A DNA stretch of 64,000 nt from Acidovorax sp. A1169 (GTDB lineage Bacteria > Pseudomonadota > Gammaproteobacteria > Burkholderiales > Burkholderiaceae_C). The stretch covers positions 124,001 through 188,000 of the forward strand of contig NZ_JAUZDX010000005.1 in the NCBI RefSeq assembly GCF_030704685.1, in the 5' to 3' direction. Positions 1-7,797 of this stretch are shown in pieces (position 1 is the stretch's first letter; each line of letters begins with the position of its first letter). A program made the position numbers and the translations under genes. The notes under the pieces were generated by a model. That model saw only the letters and a list, made by a program, of their open reading frames with translations. It was not told where the DNA came from and made no database searches.

Positions 1-346
1 CGGTGGTGCGCGTGGTGGTGGCCACGCCCGTGGTGCGCTCGAAGAAGCGGCGGATGTTGACCGCGTTCACAGTATCGTCCGAGCCCTGGTCGATGACCTT
101 GAGGCAATCGTCCGGCCCGATGATGGCGGCCGTGACCTGGATGCCGCCCGTGCCCCAGCCATAGGGCAGCGGCATCTCGCGCGAGCCGAAGGGCACCTGG
201 TAGCCGGGGATGGCCACGGCCTTGAGGATGGCCCGGCGGATCATGCGCTTGGTGCGCTCGTCGAGGTAGGCGAAGTTGAAATGGCCGTCGGTGGGGGCGG
301 CATCGGCGGGCAGGCCCATCAGAGCAGGCTCGTGGGGCGCATTCAT
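1..346 (-). CDS. phnJ: PhnJ, C-P lyase core subunit (partial, C-terminus beyond window)
   Basis: Only the first 115 codons are present; the gene continues past position 1. PhnJ is the radical-SAM subunit of carbon-phosphorus lyase that breaks the C-P bond of ribose-1-methylphosphonate 5-phosphate. The visible part carries the family N-terminal signature: a YLDERTKRMIRRAILKA stretch, then PGYQVPFGSREMPLPYGWGT, GGIQVTAAIIG and a DDTVNAVNIRRFF segment. The 4Fe-4S cysteines lie in the missing C-terminal part and cannot be checked. The ATG overlaps the phnI stop in an ATGA junction, which implies translational coupling within phnGHIJ. Confidence 0.95.
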   Translation of the reverse strand, partial: MNAPHEPALMGLPADAAPTDGHFNFAYLDERTKRMIRRAILKAVAIPGYQVPFGSREMPLPYGWGTGGIQVTAAIIGPDDCLKVIDQGSDDTVNAVNIRRFFERTTGVATTTRTT

Positions 347-1458
347 GCATCGTCTCCCAAGGTGGTTTCGTCAGAGGGGTTGGCCGCCGCAGTGGCGCGC
401 ATGCGGCGCACCAACTCCAGCTCGGACTGGAAGTCCACGTAGTGCGGCAGCTTCAGGTGCTGCACGAAGCCCGAGGCTTCCAGGCTGTCGCTGTGCGAGA
501 GCACGAACTCCTGCATCTGCGCGGGCGACTCCACCGGCTCGCCCAGCTCGTCGGCGCGCAGGGCGCGGTCCACCAGGCTCATGGCCATGGCCTTGCGCTC
601 GCTGTGGCCGAAGGCCAGGCCGTAGCCGCGCGTGAACTGCGGCGGCTGGTGTTTGCTGCCCGCGAACTGGTTGACCATCTCGCACTCGGTGATTTCCATG
701 TCGCCGATGGAGATGGCAAAGCCCAGCTCTTCAGGGGCGATCTCCACCGCCACCGTGCCCAGGCGCAGCTCGCCCACGAAGGGGTGCGAGTGCGCATAGC
801 CGCGCTGCGTGGAATACGCCATGGCCAGCAAAAAGCCCTCGTCGCCGCGTGCCAGGTTCTGCAGGCGCGTGGCGCGGTTGGCCGGAAAGCGCAGCGGCTC
901 GCGCGTGAGGTCGGCCGGGGCCGGGTCGCCTTCGGGGATGGAGCGGGTTTCGATCAGCCCTTCCTGGTTGAGCAGGTCCACCACCCGCGGGGTGGTGGCG
1001 GGCGCATCGACCAAGGGCGCGGGGGCCGCAGCCGCGGCCACTGCATCGCCCTGGGCCAGCAGCGTGAAGTCGAGCAGGCGCTGGGTGTAGTCGTAGGTCG
1101 GGCCCAGCACCTGGCCGCCAGGCAGGTCCTTGAAAGTGGCGGAGATGCGCCGGGTGAGCGCCATGCGCGCCGTGTCCAGCGGTTGGGTGGTGCCCAGGCG
1201 CGGCAACGTGGCACGGTAGGCGCGCAGCAAAAAGATGGCTTCGACCAAATCGCCAGAAGCCTGCTTGATGGCCAGCGCCGCGAGCTCGGGGTCGTACACC
1301 GAGCCTTCGGTCATCACGCGGTCCACGGCGAGCTTGAGCTGCGCGCGGATCTGCGCCACCGAAAGCTCCGGTTCGGCGGTATCGCCCCGGCGCTGCTCGG
1401 CCAGCAGGCGGTAGCTGTTGAGGATGGCGGTTTCCCCGCCCTTGACGGCAACGTACAT
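343..1458 (-). CDS. phnI: PhnI, C-P lyase core complex subunit
   Basis: A 371-residue protein matching PhnI over its whole length. PhnI forms the C-P lyase core with PhnG, PhnH and PhnJ and participates in attaching the phosphonate to the ribose of ATP. It opens with MYVAVKGGETAI, typical for the family, and contains ITECEMVNQFAGSKHQPPQF and GYGLAFGHSERKAMAM segments characteristic of PhnI. The open frame extends far upstream of the start into phnH and phnG, but family alignment and the 5-bp gap after phnH fix the start at 1458. The stop overlaps the phnJ start. Confidence 0.96.
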   Translation of the reverse strand: MYVAVKGGETAILNSYRLLAEQRRGDTAEPELSVAQIRAQLKLAVDRVMTEGSVYDPELAALAIKQASGDLVEAIFLLRAYRATLPRLGTTQPLDTARMALTRRISATFKDLPGGQVLGPTYDYTQRLLDFTLLAQGDAVAAAAAPAPLVDAPATTPRVVDLLNQEGLIETRSIPEGDPAPADLTREPLRFPANRATRLQNLARGDEGFLLAMAYSTQRGYAHSHPFVGELRLGTVAVEIAPEELGFAISIGDMEITECEMVNQFAGSKHQPPQFTRGYGLAFGHSERKAMAMSLVDRALRADELGEPVESPAQMQEFVLSHSDSLEASGFVQHLKLPHYVDFQSELELVRRMRATAAANPSDETTLGDDA

Positions 1459-1463
1459 GCGCT

Positions 1464-2102
1464 TCAGGCCTCCACGGCGGATGGTTCGATACAGGTCGTG
1501 CGCGGCATGCCGGCGATGTGCGTGGCCGTGGCCAGCACCACGTCCACCCCGCGCGGAAAGGCGCCGTGGTTGTCGGCCCACTGCGCGCAGAAGTCCTCTG
1601 GCAGGCCGGCGACGTGCAGGTGCTGCGCACTGCGAATGCCGGGGCCTGCAAGGCGCCAGGCGCCTGCGCCCTCCACGGCCGGGGCCAGCACCGCCACGTC
1701 GATCACGCAGGTGGCGGACTGGTCGGGGTATTCGTCGCTGCCGCGCTGCAGGCGGGCCAGGGCAGGCATCGCATCGCCCGCAGCCACCCAGGCAAAGCGC
1801 GCCTGTTCGGGGGCTTCGACCAGCACGCAGCCGGTGTGAAAGCGCAGCCACACGCCGGCCTGGCTGGCCGCCAGCCGGGGCGAAAGCCACAGCGTGCATT
1901 CGCTGTCGAGCAGGGCCAGCAGCACGGCGGCCGAGGCCGCGTGCCCGGTGGCGGGCACTTCGGCATCGTGCACGATGGCGACCGGGGCGCCCGGCTGCGA
2001 CAGTGCCCGGAGCACGGCGCGGAACACGCCCTGGCTGCCCAGGGCCTCGCTGGAGAAGCCCGCCCCCAGGGCGGAGAGGGAGGTGGTAGGGGTCGCGCTC
2101 AT
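1464..2102 (-). CDS. phnH: PhnH, C-P lyase core complex subunit
   Basis: A 212-residue PhnH homologue, a structural subunit of the C-P lyase core in the cytoplasm. Recognisable features are the N-terminal GFSSEALGSQGVFRAVLRAL region, a TLWLSPRL strand and the C-terminal FPRGVDVVLATATHIAGMPR segment, found near the end of PhnH proteins. The start overlaps the phnG stop by four bases (ATGA), and phnI begins 5 bp after its stop, so phnGHIJ is a tightly packed operon. Length agrees with the usual ~190-210 residues. Confidence 0.94.
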   Translation of the reverse strand: MSATPTTSLSALGAGFSSEALGSQGVFRAVLRALSQPGAPVAIVHDAEVPATGHAASAAVLLALLDSECTLWLSPRLAASQAGVWLRFHTGCVLVEAPEQARFAWVAAGDAMPALARLQRGSDEYPDQSATCVIDVAVLAPAVEGAGAWRLAGPGIRSAQHLHVAGLPEDFCAQWADNHGAFPRGVDVVLATATHIAGMPRTTCIEPSAVEA

Positions 2103-2620
2103 GCCTGGTCCTCGTCACTGCCGTCGTTGCTACCGCTTTCGCGGGCCACCGTGAAAAAGTCCACCCGCGTGCTGGCCGTGCGGGCCTGGCGCTCGGCCTG
2201 CACCTGGGCCAGGTGGCGGCGGATGGGGTCGAGCAGGCTGGTATCCAGCGCAGCCTGGCGCACAGGGTCCTGCAGCAGCGCATCGGCCAGGGCGGCCAGT
2301 TGCACCTGGCGGTGCGAGCGGCCGAGCACGTAGGCCACGCCCACGGTGGGCTCGCCGCCATCGGATCCATCCACGTCCACGCGCAGTGCGCAGCGGGTGA
2401 CCGTGACCTCGCCCAGGTTGAAGCGCTCGCCGGTGCCGCCAGCGCGGCCCTGCACCATCATCAGCCCGGTTTCGGGGGCACGCAGCCAGCGGGCGGGCAG
2501 TGCGGTGTGGTCGTGCAGCGCGGGCTCCAGAAGGTCGATGGGCGCACGGGACAGCAGCGCCATCCAGTGCGCCCGCGAGAGCGGGCGGCCCGGGCCCGGG
2601 TTGTCAAAGGCTTGAAACAT
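2099..2620 (-). CDS. phnG: PhnG, C-P lyase core complex subunit
   Basis: A 173-residue PhnG homologue, slightly longer than the ~150 residues common in the family. It is the first gene of the minus-strand phn operon. The family region starts at RAHWMALLSRAPIDLLEP and continues through a GLMMVQGRAGGTGERFNLGE segment and a VGVAYVLGRSHRQVQLAALADAL segment, both typical. PhnG sits in the PhnGHIJ core with PhnI. Only a weak purine stretch precedes the ATG, so the exact start is less certain than the identity. The promoter region is shared with divergent phnF and holds a HutC-type palindrome. Confidence 0.93.
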   Translation of the reverse strand: MFQAFDNPGPGRPLSRAHWMALLSRAPIDLLEPALHDHTALPARWLRAPETGLMMVQGRAGGTGERFNLGEVTVTRCALRVDVDGSDGGEPTVGVAYVLGRSHRQVQLAALADALLQDPVRQAALDTSLLDPIRRHLAQVQAERQARTASTRVDFFTVARESGSNDGSDEDQA

Positions 2621-2639
2621 GGAGGTGGTACTCTTTAAG

Positions 2640-2651
2640 TTGTATAGACAA
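2640..2651. promoter_or_regulatory. Putative PhnF (HutC-subfamily GntR) operator
   Basis: TTGTATAGACAA is a near-perfect 12-bp palindrome whose core GTATAGAC matches the GTnTAnAC pattern known for HutC-subfamily GntR regulators. It lies 20 bp upstream of phnG and 44 bp upstream of phnF, in the only intergenic gap of the phn cluster. A site here could control both operons. That PhnF binds it is inferred, not shown. Confidence 0.6.
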
Positions 2652-2695
2652 ATTGAACAACTGGCGCCAGCTTAGACAGCGCGCATGTAGGTTTC

Positions 2696-3475
2696 ATGAC
2701 AGCCACCACCAGCACACAACTTCTTGCAAACCCCGCCCCTACCGGACGCACGGCACGCCCGGCACGCGACAGCTTCTGGACCCGCATCGCGGCAGAACTG
2801 GCCGAGGCCATCGGCAGCGGCATCTACCCCCCGGGCCAGCGCCTGCCCTCGGAACATGCCTTGGCCGAGCAGTTCGGCGTGAACCGCCACACCATCCGCC
2901 GCTCGCTGGCCAGCCTGTGCAGCCAGGGGCTGGTGCGCATCACGCAGGGCAGCGGCACCTATGTGGAGGACTTCGCGGTGGACCTGGCGCTGGGCAAGCG
3001 CGTGCGCCACCAGCAGGGCCTGGCCCAGGCCGGCCTGCGCGGCAGCCTGGTGGTGCTGCAGGAGCAGACGGTGCGGGCCACGGCCGCGCTGGCCAAGGCC
3101 CTGCAGGTGCCCGCCCGCAGCCCGCTTCTGCAGCTGCGCGTGATCGGCCAGGCCGAGGGCCAGCCGCTGCACGTGAGCGAGCGCTACTTTCCCCTGCCCC
3201 GCTTCGAGGGCCTGGCCGCCGTGGTGCGCGAGACCGGCTCCATCACCGCCGGATTCACCGCGCACGGCGTGGCCGACTACACCCGGCGCGAGAGCCGCAT
3301 CACCGCCGAACTCCCCGACGCCGCCGTGGCCGCCGAGCTGCGCCAGCCCGCCGCGCGCCCGGTGCTGCTGGTCGAGAGCCTGAACGTCGACCTGGCCGGC
3401 ACGCCCATCGAATGGGCGCGCGCCTGGTTCGCGGGCGACCGCGTCAAACTCACCATCACCCATGACGACGAGTAA
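2696..3475 (+). CDS. phnF: PhnF, GntR/HutC-family regulator of phosphonate genes
   Basis: A 259-residue repressor-type regulator. Residues ~28-95 form the GntR winged helix (AELAEAIGSGIYPPGQRLPS, then HALAEQFGVNRHTIRRSLASL and GLVRITQGSGTYV). Residues ~110-255 form a UTRA effector domain with the family pattern LQLRVIGQAEGQPLHVSERY and a C-terminal NVDLAGTPIEWARAWFAGDRV. PhnF proteins repress C-P lyase genes until phosphonate is available. It is divergent from phnGHIJ and overlaps the next gene by 14 bp, so the regulator is co-expressed with the two accessory genes downstream. Confidence 0.93.
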   Translation: MTATTSTQLLANPAPTGRTARPARDSFWTRIAAELAEAIGSGIYPPGQRLPSEHALAEQFGVNRHTIRRSLASLCSQGLVRITQGSGTYVEDFAVDLALGKRVRHQQGLAQAGLRGSLVVLQEQTVRATAALAKALQVPARSPLLQLRVIGQAEGQPLHVSERYFPLPRFEGLAAVVRETGSITAGFTAHGVADYTRRESRITAELPDAAVAAELRQPAARPVLLVESLNVDLAGTPIEWARAWFAGDRVKLTITHDDE

Positions 3476-4199
3476 CCCCCCCTCCCCCACCACCGCCCAC
3501 CACCGCTATGCGGTGTACTTCGCGCCCAACCCCGGCACCCTGGCCTGGCTCGCTGGCAGCCACTGGCTGGGCCGCTGCGCCGCGCTGCTGCAGCCCATGC
3601 AGCAACTGGAAATCCACGGCGTGGCCAGGGAAGAACTGGAACGCCTGACCGCCGCGCCACGCCGCTACGGCTGGCACGCCACGCTCAAGGCGCCATTCGC
3701 GCTCGCACCGGGGGTGAACTGGCTCACGCTGCACCATGCGGTGCAGACCCTGGCCAGCAGTCTGCGCCCCTTCGCCATGCCACCCATGCAGGTGGAGCGC
3801 ATCGACGATTTCCTGGCGCTCGTGCCCACGCCATCGCACCCGGCCAACGCCGAGATCCAGGCCGCAGCTGCGGCCTGCGTGACGCAGCTGCAGCCCCTGG
3901 CCGCAGCGCTGTCGGACGGGGACCTCGCGCGCCGACGCGCCGCAGGGCTCACGCCCCGGCAGGATGCACTGCTGCAGCAGTGGGGCTACCCTTTCGTGCT
4001 GGAGGAGTTCCGCTTCCACATGTCACTGACCGGCTCGCTCGCGGGCGCGGACGACGAGACCGTGGAGCTGGTGCAAGACGCTGCCGATCAGTTCTTCGCC
4101 GACCTGCCCCCGCTGCACTTTGGCAGCCTGGCCCTGTTCGCCGAGCCCACGCCAGGCGCCGACTTTGTGCTGCTGGACCACCTGGAGCTGGGCGCATGA
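3462..4199 (+). CDS. DUF1045 / Phn-operon 2H phosphoesterase-like protein
   Basis: A 245-residue member of the DUF1045 family (putative phosphonate metabolism protein), regularly found beside phnN and C-P lyase genes. It has two H-x-[TS] motifs, WHATLKAPF at residues 71-79 and FHMSLTG at 185-191, the signature of 2H phosphoesterases that act on cyclic phosphates. A cyclic ribose phosphate intermediate of the C-P lyase pathway is a reasonable but unproven substrate. It starts inside the end of phnF and its stop overlaps the phnN start (ATGA), so the three genes are coupled. Confidence 0.85.
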   Translation: MTTSNPPSPTTAHHRYAVYFAPNPGTLAWLAGSHWLGRCAALLQPMQQLEIHGVAREELERLTAAPRRYGWHATLKAPFALAPGVNWLTLHHAVQTLASSLRPFAMPPMQVERIDDFLALVPTPSHPANAEIQAAAAACVTQLQPLAAALSDGDLARRRAAGLTPRQDALLQQWGYPFVLEEFRFHMSLTGSLAGADDETVELVQDAADQFFADLPPLHFGSLALFAEPTPGADFVLLDHLELGA

Positions 4200-4786
4200 G
4201 CACCACAGCGAGATTGCTGTACTTCATGGGCCCCTCTGGCGCCGGCAAGGACAGCCTGCTCGACTGGCTGCGCCAGCACCTGCCCGCCGGCCTGCCCGTG
4301 CAGTGGGCGCGGCGCACCATCAGCCGCCCGGCCAGCCCCGGCGGCGAGGCGCATGAAAGCACCACGCCCGACGCCCACGCCGCGCTGCGCGTCGCCGGTG
4401 CGTTTGCCCTGCACTGGGAGGCCAACGGCCTGGCCTATGGCGTGCGCCATGGCGAGATGGAGCCACTGGCCCAGGGCCGCTGGCTGCTGGTCAATGGTTC
4501 ACGCGCCTACCTGCCCGAAGCCCTGGCGCGCTACCCGGCCCTGGTGGCCGTGCACATCACCGCCAGCCCCGAGGTGCTGCGCCAGCGCCTGCAATCACGG
4601 GGCCGGGAAAACGCCGACGAGGTGGAGCAGCGCGTACAGCGAGCACTGCGCTTTCTGGCGCCGCCGGGAACGGCCGGCATCGAGGTGCGCAACGACACCA
4701 GCCTGGACGCGGCGGGCCGGCAGTTGCTGCAGGCCCTGGAAAGGCTGCCCGGCTGGCCAGGCCTGGTCAACGCCCCGGCGGGGTGA
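4196..4786 (+). CDS. phnN: PhnN, ribose 1,5-bisphosphate phosphokinase
   Basis: A 196-residue guanylate-kinase-like P-loop kinase. Residues 12-19 form the Walker A motif GPSGAGKD. The family ARRTISRPASPGGEAHE stretch follows, then WEANGLAYGV and the LLVNGSRAYLPEA segment. PhnN phosphorylates ribose 1,5-bisphosphate to PRPP, salvaging the sugar released after C-P lyase and PhnM action. It is the last gene of the phnF-DUF1045-phnN transcript and overlaps the convergent tag gene by 20 bp. Confidence 0.93.
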   Translation: MSTTARLLYFMGPSGAGKDSLLDWLRQHLPAGLPVQWARRTISRPASPGGEAHESTTPDAHAALRVAGAFALHWEANGLAYGVRHGEMEPLAQGRWLLVNGSRAYLPEALARYPALVAVHITASPEVLRQRLQSRGRENADEVEQRVQRALRFLAPPGTAGIEVRNDTSLDAAGRQLLQALERLPGWPGLVNAPAG

Positions 4787-5426
4787 AATCCGCCCGCGCC
4801 TTGAGCGCCTTCTCGCGCGCATGGCAGCCTTCGAGGTGGTCGTTGACCAAGCCCATGGCCTGCATGAAGGCATACACGGTGGTCGGGCCCACGAAGCTCC
4901 AGCCGCGCTTCTTGAGGTCCTTGGACATCGCGACCGATCCGGGTGATGTGATGAAGGTGCGCGCCACCTCGCGCGTGATGCGCTCGGGCCGCTCGCCGGC
5001 CGGCGGCTCGTAGCGCCACGCGTAGTGGGCGAGCGAGCCGAACTCCTGGCGCAGCTCCAGCACACGCTTGGCGTTGTTGATGGTGGAAACGATCTTGCCC
5101 CGGTGGCGCACGATGGCCGCGTCCTGCACCAGGCGCTCCACATCGGCGTCGGTGAACTCAGCGACCTGCACGGCATCGAACTGCGCGAACGCGGCGCGAA
5201 ATCCCTCGCGCTTGTTCAGGATGGTGAGCCAGCTCAGGCCGGACTGGAAGCCTTCCAGGCACAGCTTCTCGAACAGGCGCCGGTCGTCCGCCACCGGAAA
5301 ACCCCATTCGCTGTCATGGTAGTGGCGGTACACCGGCGTGGCCTGGCACCAGGTGCAGCGCGGGCAGCCTGCGTCGTCGGCGAACAGGCCGTCGGGAATC
5401 TCGGGGGTGGCGGTGGCTTCGGTCAT
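4767..5426 (-). CDS. tag: DNA-3-methyladenine glycosylase I
   Basis: A 219-residue Tag-family glycosylase that excises N3-methyladenine from alkylated DNA. It contains the N-terminal CTWCQATPVYRHYHDSEWG signature, LFEKLCLEGFQSGLSWLTIL (helix-hairpin-helix region) and KKRGWSFVGPTTVYAFMQA. The zinc site is visible as an N-terminal Cys plus YHD histidine and a C-terminal H-x3-C (HLEGC). The start at MTEATATPEIP is chosen because the longer frame runs into the divergent lipoprotein promoter. Convergent overlap with phnN is 20 bp. Confidence 0.95.
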   Translation of the reverse strand: MTEATATPEIPDGLFADDAGCPRCTWCQATPVYRHYHDSEWGFPVADDRRLFEKLCLEGFQSGLSWLTILNKREGFRAAFAQFDAVQVAEFTDADVERLVQDAAIVRHRGKIVSTINNAKRVLELRQEFGSLAHYAWRYEPPAGERPERITREVARTFITSPGSVAMSKDLKKRGWSFVGPTTVYAFMQAMGLVNDHLEGCHAREKALKARADFTPPGR

Positions 5427-5488
5427 GGACGGGATTCTAGGAATTCCATCCGCCATGCTGCTGACAGGCCCTAAACTGAACATCGGAT

Positions 5489-6619
5489 ATGCCACAGCCA
5501 TTTGCTTCACGTTCCGTCCCGCTCCGCCTTGGCGCCGCACTGTCTGCCTTCATTGCCAGCCTGGCCCTGGCAGGCTGCGCCAGCAATGGCCATGCCCTGG
5601 GCTACTACTGGCAGTCGGTGCGCGGCCATGTGCAGCTGATGCGCGCGGCCGAGCCGCTGGAAGACTGGATCGCGCGCACCGACATCCCGCTGCCGCTGCG
5701 CGAGCGCCTGCAACTGGCCCAGCGCGCCCGCGCCTTCGCCGTGACTGAACTGGGCCTGCCCGACAACCCGAGCTACCGCCGCTATGCGGACCTCAAACGC
5801 CCGGCCGCCGTGTGGAACGTGGTGGCAGCGCCGCCCTACTCGCTCACGCTGCACACCTGGTGCTTCCCGGTCACGGGCTGCATCGGCTACCGGGGCTACT
5901 TCGACGAGGCCAATGCAAAGGCCGAAGCCGCACGTCTGGCGCAGGAAGGCCTGGAGGTCGAGGTCTATGGCGTGCCGGCCTATTCCACACTGGGCTACAT
6001 GAACTGGGCCGGTGGCGATCCGCTGCTGAGCACCTTCATCGGCTGGCCCGAAGGCGAATTCGTGCGCCTGCTGTTCCATGAGCTGGCGCACCAGGTGGTC
6101 TACGCCAAGGGCGACACCCTGTTCAATGAATCGTTCGCCACCGCCGTGGAGCGGCTGGGCAGCGCACGCTGGCTGGCCCAGCAGGCCACGCCCCAGGCCA
6201 GCACCGCCTTCGTGGCCAGCGAGGCGCGCCGGCGCGAGTTCCGCGCGCTGACCCAGGCCACGCGCGAACGCCTGGCCAGGATCTATGCGCAGAGCGATGC
6301 ACCCGACCGGCAGGCACAAAAAGCCGCGGCCATGCAGTCCTTTCGCGCCGACTATGCGGCCCTGCGCGAGCACTGGCAGGCCACGCCGGCCCAGACGGCC
6401 GGCTACGACCGCTGGGTGGCCAGCGCCAACAATGCCAGCTTTGCTGCCCAGGCGGCTTACAACGAGTTCGTGCCCGCCTTCCAGGCGATCTTCGAGCGCG
6501 AGGGGCGCGACTGGCACCGGTTCTATGATGCGGTGCGTGTACTGAGTGAACAACCCCAGGCACAGCGCCACGAAGCGCTGCGCCAATTGCTACCCAACCA
6601 GGAGACCCCCGGTGCCTGA
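5489..6619 (+). CDS. Putative zinc aminopeptidase lipoprotein (DUF2265/Aminopep family)
   Basis: A 376-residue protein with a lipoprotein signal peptide (ASLALAGC, lipobox Cys about residue 30), so probably membrane-anchored in the periplasm. The catalytic metal site is visible as HELAHQVVY with a downstream FNESFATAVERLG that supplies a glutamate, the arrangement of the family annotated as putative aminopeptidase. WCFPVTGCIGYRGYFDEA is another family-typical segment. Substrate is unknown. The following PHA-system gene overlaps its 3' end, indicating one transcript. Confidence 0.85.
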   Translation: MPQPFASRSVPLRLGAALSAFIASLALAGCASNGHALGYYWQSVRGHVQLMRAAEPLEDWIARTDIPLPLRERLQLAQRARAFAVTELGLPDNPSYRRYADLKRPAAVWNVVAAPPYSLTLHTWCFPVTGCIGYRGYFDEANAKAEAARLAQEGLEVEVYGVPAYSTLGYMNWAGGDPLLSTFIGWPEGEFVRLLFHELAHQVVYAKGDTLFNESFATAVERLGSARWLAQQATPQASTAFVASEARRREFRALTQATRERLARIYAQSDAPDRQAQKAAAMQSFRADYAALREHWQATPAQTAGYDRWVASANNASFAAQAAYNEFVPAFQAIFEREGRDWHRFYDAVRVLSEQPQAQRHEALRQLLPNQETPGA

Positions 6620-7001
6620 CATCCATATCCACCGCGAACACCAACTGGGCTTCAAGCAGGCCCGCAAAGTCGCCTTTTCCTGGGCCGAGAAGGCCGAGGA
6701 GAAGTTCGACATGGAATGCACCTACGAAGAGGGCGAGACCGAGGACACGCTGCACTTCAGCCGCTCCGGCGTGAAGGGCACCCTGCTGGTCGATGCCAGC
6801 CAGTTCGAGATGCGGGCGCAACTGGGCTTTCTGTTCGGCGCGTTCAAGGACCGCATCGAAGCAGAGATCGGAGAGCAGCTCGATGCCCTGCTGAACGCCC
6901 CCCCGCCGGCCGCCAAAAAGGCCGCGCCGAAAAAGAAGGCTGCCGACGACGCTGCCCCCGCCAAGGCGGCCACAGCCAAAGCCAAGGTCAAGAAGGCCTG
7001 A
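6612..7001 (+). CDS. Polyhydroxyalkanoic acid system family protein with Lys/Ala-rich tail
   Basis: A 129-residue member of the PHA-system family (often found near phasin or granule genes). The core (residues 1-~98) has IHREHQLGFKQARKVAF, FDMECTYEEGETED and LGFLFGAFKDRIEAEI. The last ~30 residues are almost only Ala, Lys and Pro (AAKKAAPKKKAADD, then AKAATAKAKVKKA), like histone-H1-type tails. The GTG start at 6612 is preceded by AGGAG 8 bp upstream and aligns with the family N-terminus; it overlaps the previous stop. A role at PHA granules is inferred from the family name only. Confidence 0.82.
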   Translation: MPDIHIHREHQLGFKQARKVAFSWAEKAEEKFDMECTYEEGETEDTLHFSRSGVKGTLLVDASQFEMRAQLGFLFGAFKDRIEAEIGEQLDALLNAPPPAAKKAAPKKKAADDAAPAKAATAKAKVKKA

Positions 7002-7008
7002 TCCCTGC

Positions 7009-7686
7009 ATGACCACGCCCGCATCCGACACCCTGCACGAACTGCTGGGCACGCGCTACAGCTGCCGCGCCTTTCTGCCCGAGGCGCTGCCCCGGGCCAC
7101 CATTGACCGCATTCTTGCCACGGCGCAGCGCACGGCATCGTGGTGCAACGCCCAGCCATGGCAGGTGCATATCGCCAGCGGCGAGACCCTGGCCCGCCTG
7201 CGCAGCGCCTTCCAGGAGCGCATCGCCAGCACACCGCCGGCACCCGACCTGCCCTGGCCGCGCGAGTACCGCGGCGTGTACCAGGAGCGCCGGCGCGAGT
7301 GCGGCTATGGCCTGTACGAAGCGCTGGGCATTGCCAAGGGCAACCGGGCCGCATCGGCGCGCCAGGCGGCCCAGAACTTCAGCATGTTCGGCGCGCCCCA
7401 CGTGGCCATCGTGAGCAGCGACGAGGCCCTGGGCGTGTACGGAGCGGTGGACTGCGGCGCCTATGTCGCCAACTTCCTGCTGGCCGCGCACAGCCTGGGC
7501 GTGGCCTCGGTGCCGCAGGCGGCGCTGGCCTCGTACCCCGGCGTGCTGCGCGAGGTGCTGGGCATCGGCGAGGACCGCACCATCGTCTGCGGCATCTCGT
7601 TCGGCCTGGCCGACCCGGTGCACCCTGCCAACCACTTTCGCACCACGCGGGCCGATCCGGCCAGCAGCGTGGTCTGGCGCGATTGA
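7009..7686 (+). CDS. Nitroreductase family protein
   Basis: A 225-residue FMN-dependent nitroreductase-fold protein. Family features are RYSCRAFLPEALPRATIDRIL, the TASWCNAQPWQVHIASG segment that contacts FMN, and a C-terminal GISFGLADP strand. Such enzymes reduce nitroaromatics, quinones or activated alkenes with NAD(P)H; the substrate here is not predictable. It begins 7 bp after the PHA-system gene on the same strand, so it probably belongs to the same transcript. An inverted repeat downstream separates it from the convergent ornithine cyclodeaminase gene. Confidence 0.88.
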   Translation: MTTPASDTLHELLGTRYSCRAFLPEALPRATIDRILATAQRTASWCNAQPWQVHIASGETLARLRSAFQERIASTPPAPDLPWPREYRGVYQERRRECGYGLYEALGIAKGNRAASARQAAQNFSMFGAPHVAIVSSDEALGVYGAVDCGAYVANFLLAAHSLGVASVPQAALASYPGVLREVLGIGEDRTIVCGISFGLADPVHPANHFRTTRADPASSVVWRD

Positions 7687-7738
7687 GCGACGGCCCCGGG
7701 ACAGGCCAGAGCCTCGCCTGTTGCAACCCCCAACCGAA

Positions 7739-7780
7739 CAGCCCGGCGACCACCGGATCCGGTCCGGCGCCGCTGGGCTG
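7739..7780. terminator. Possible bidirectional terminator hairpin
   Basis: CAGCCCGGCG at 7739-7748 pairs with CGCTGGGCTG at 7771-7780 with one mismatch, between two convergent genes. There is no T-tract, so intrinsic termination is uncertain. Confidence 0.35.
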
Positions 7781-7797
7781 ATCCGGCGTTCACGACT

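Noticed and set aside
343..2370. 675-codon extended frame for PhnI
   Set aside because: The part upstream of MYVAVKGGETAI lies across phnH and phnG in another frame and has no family similarity.
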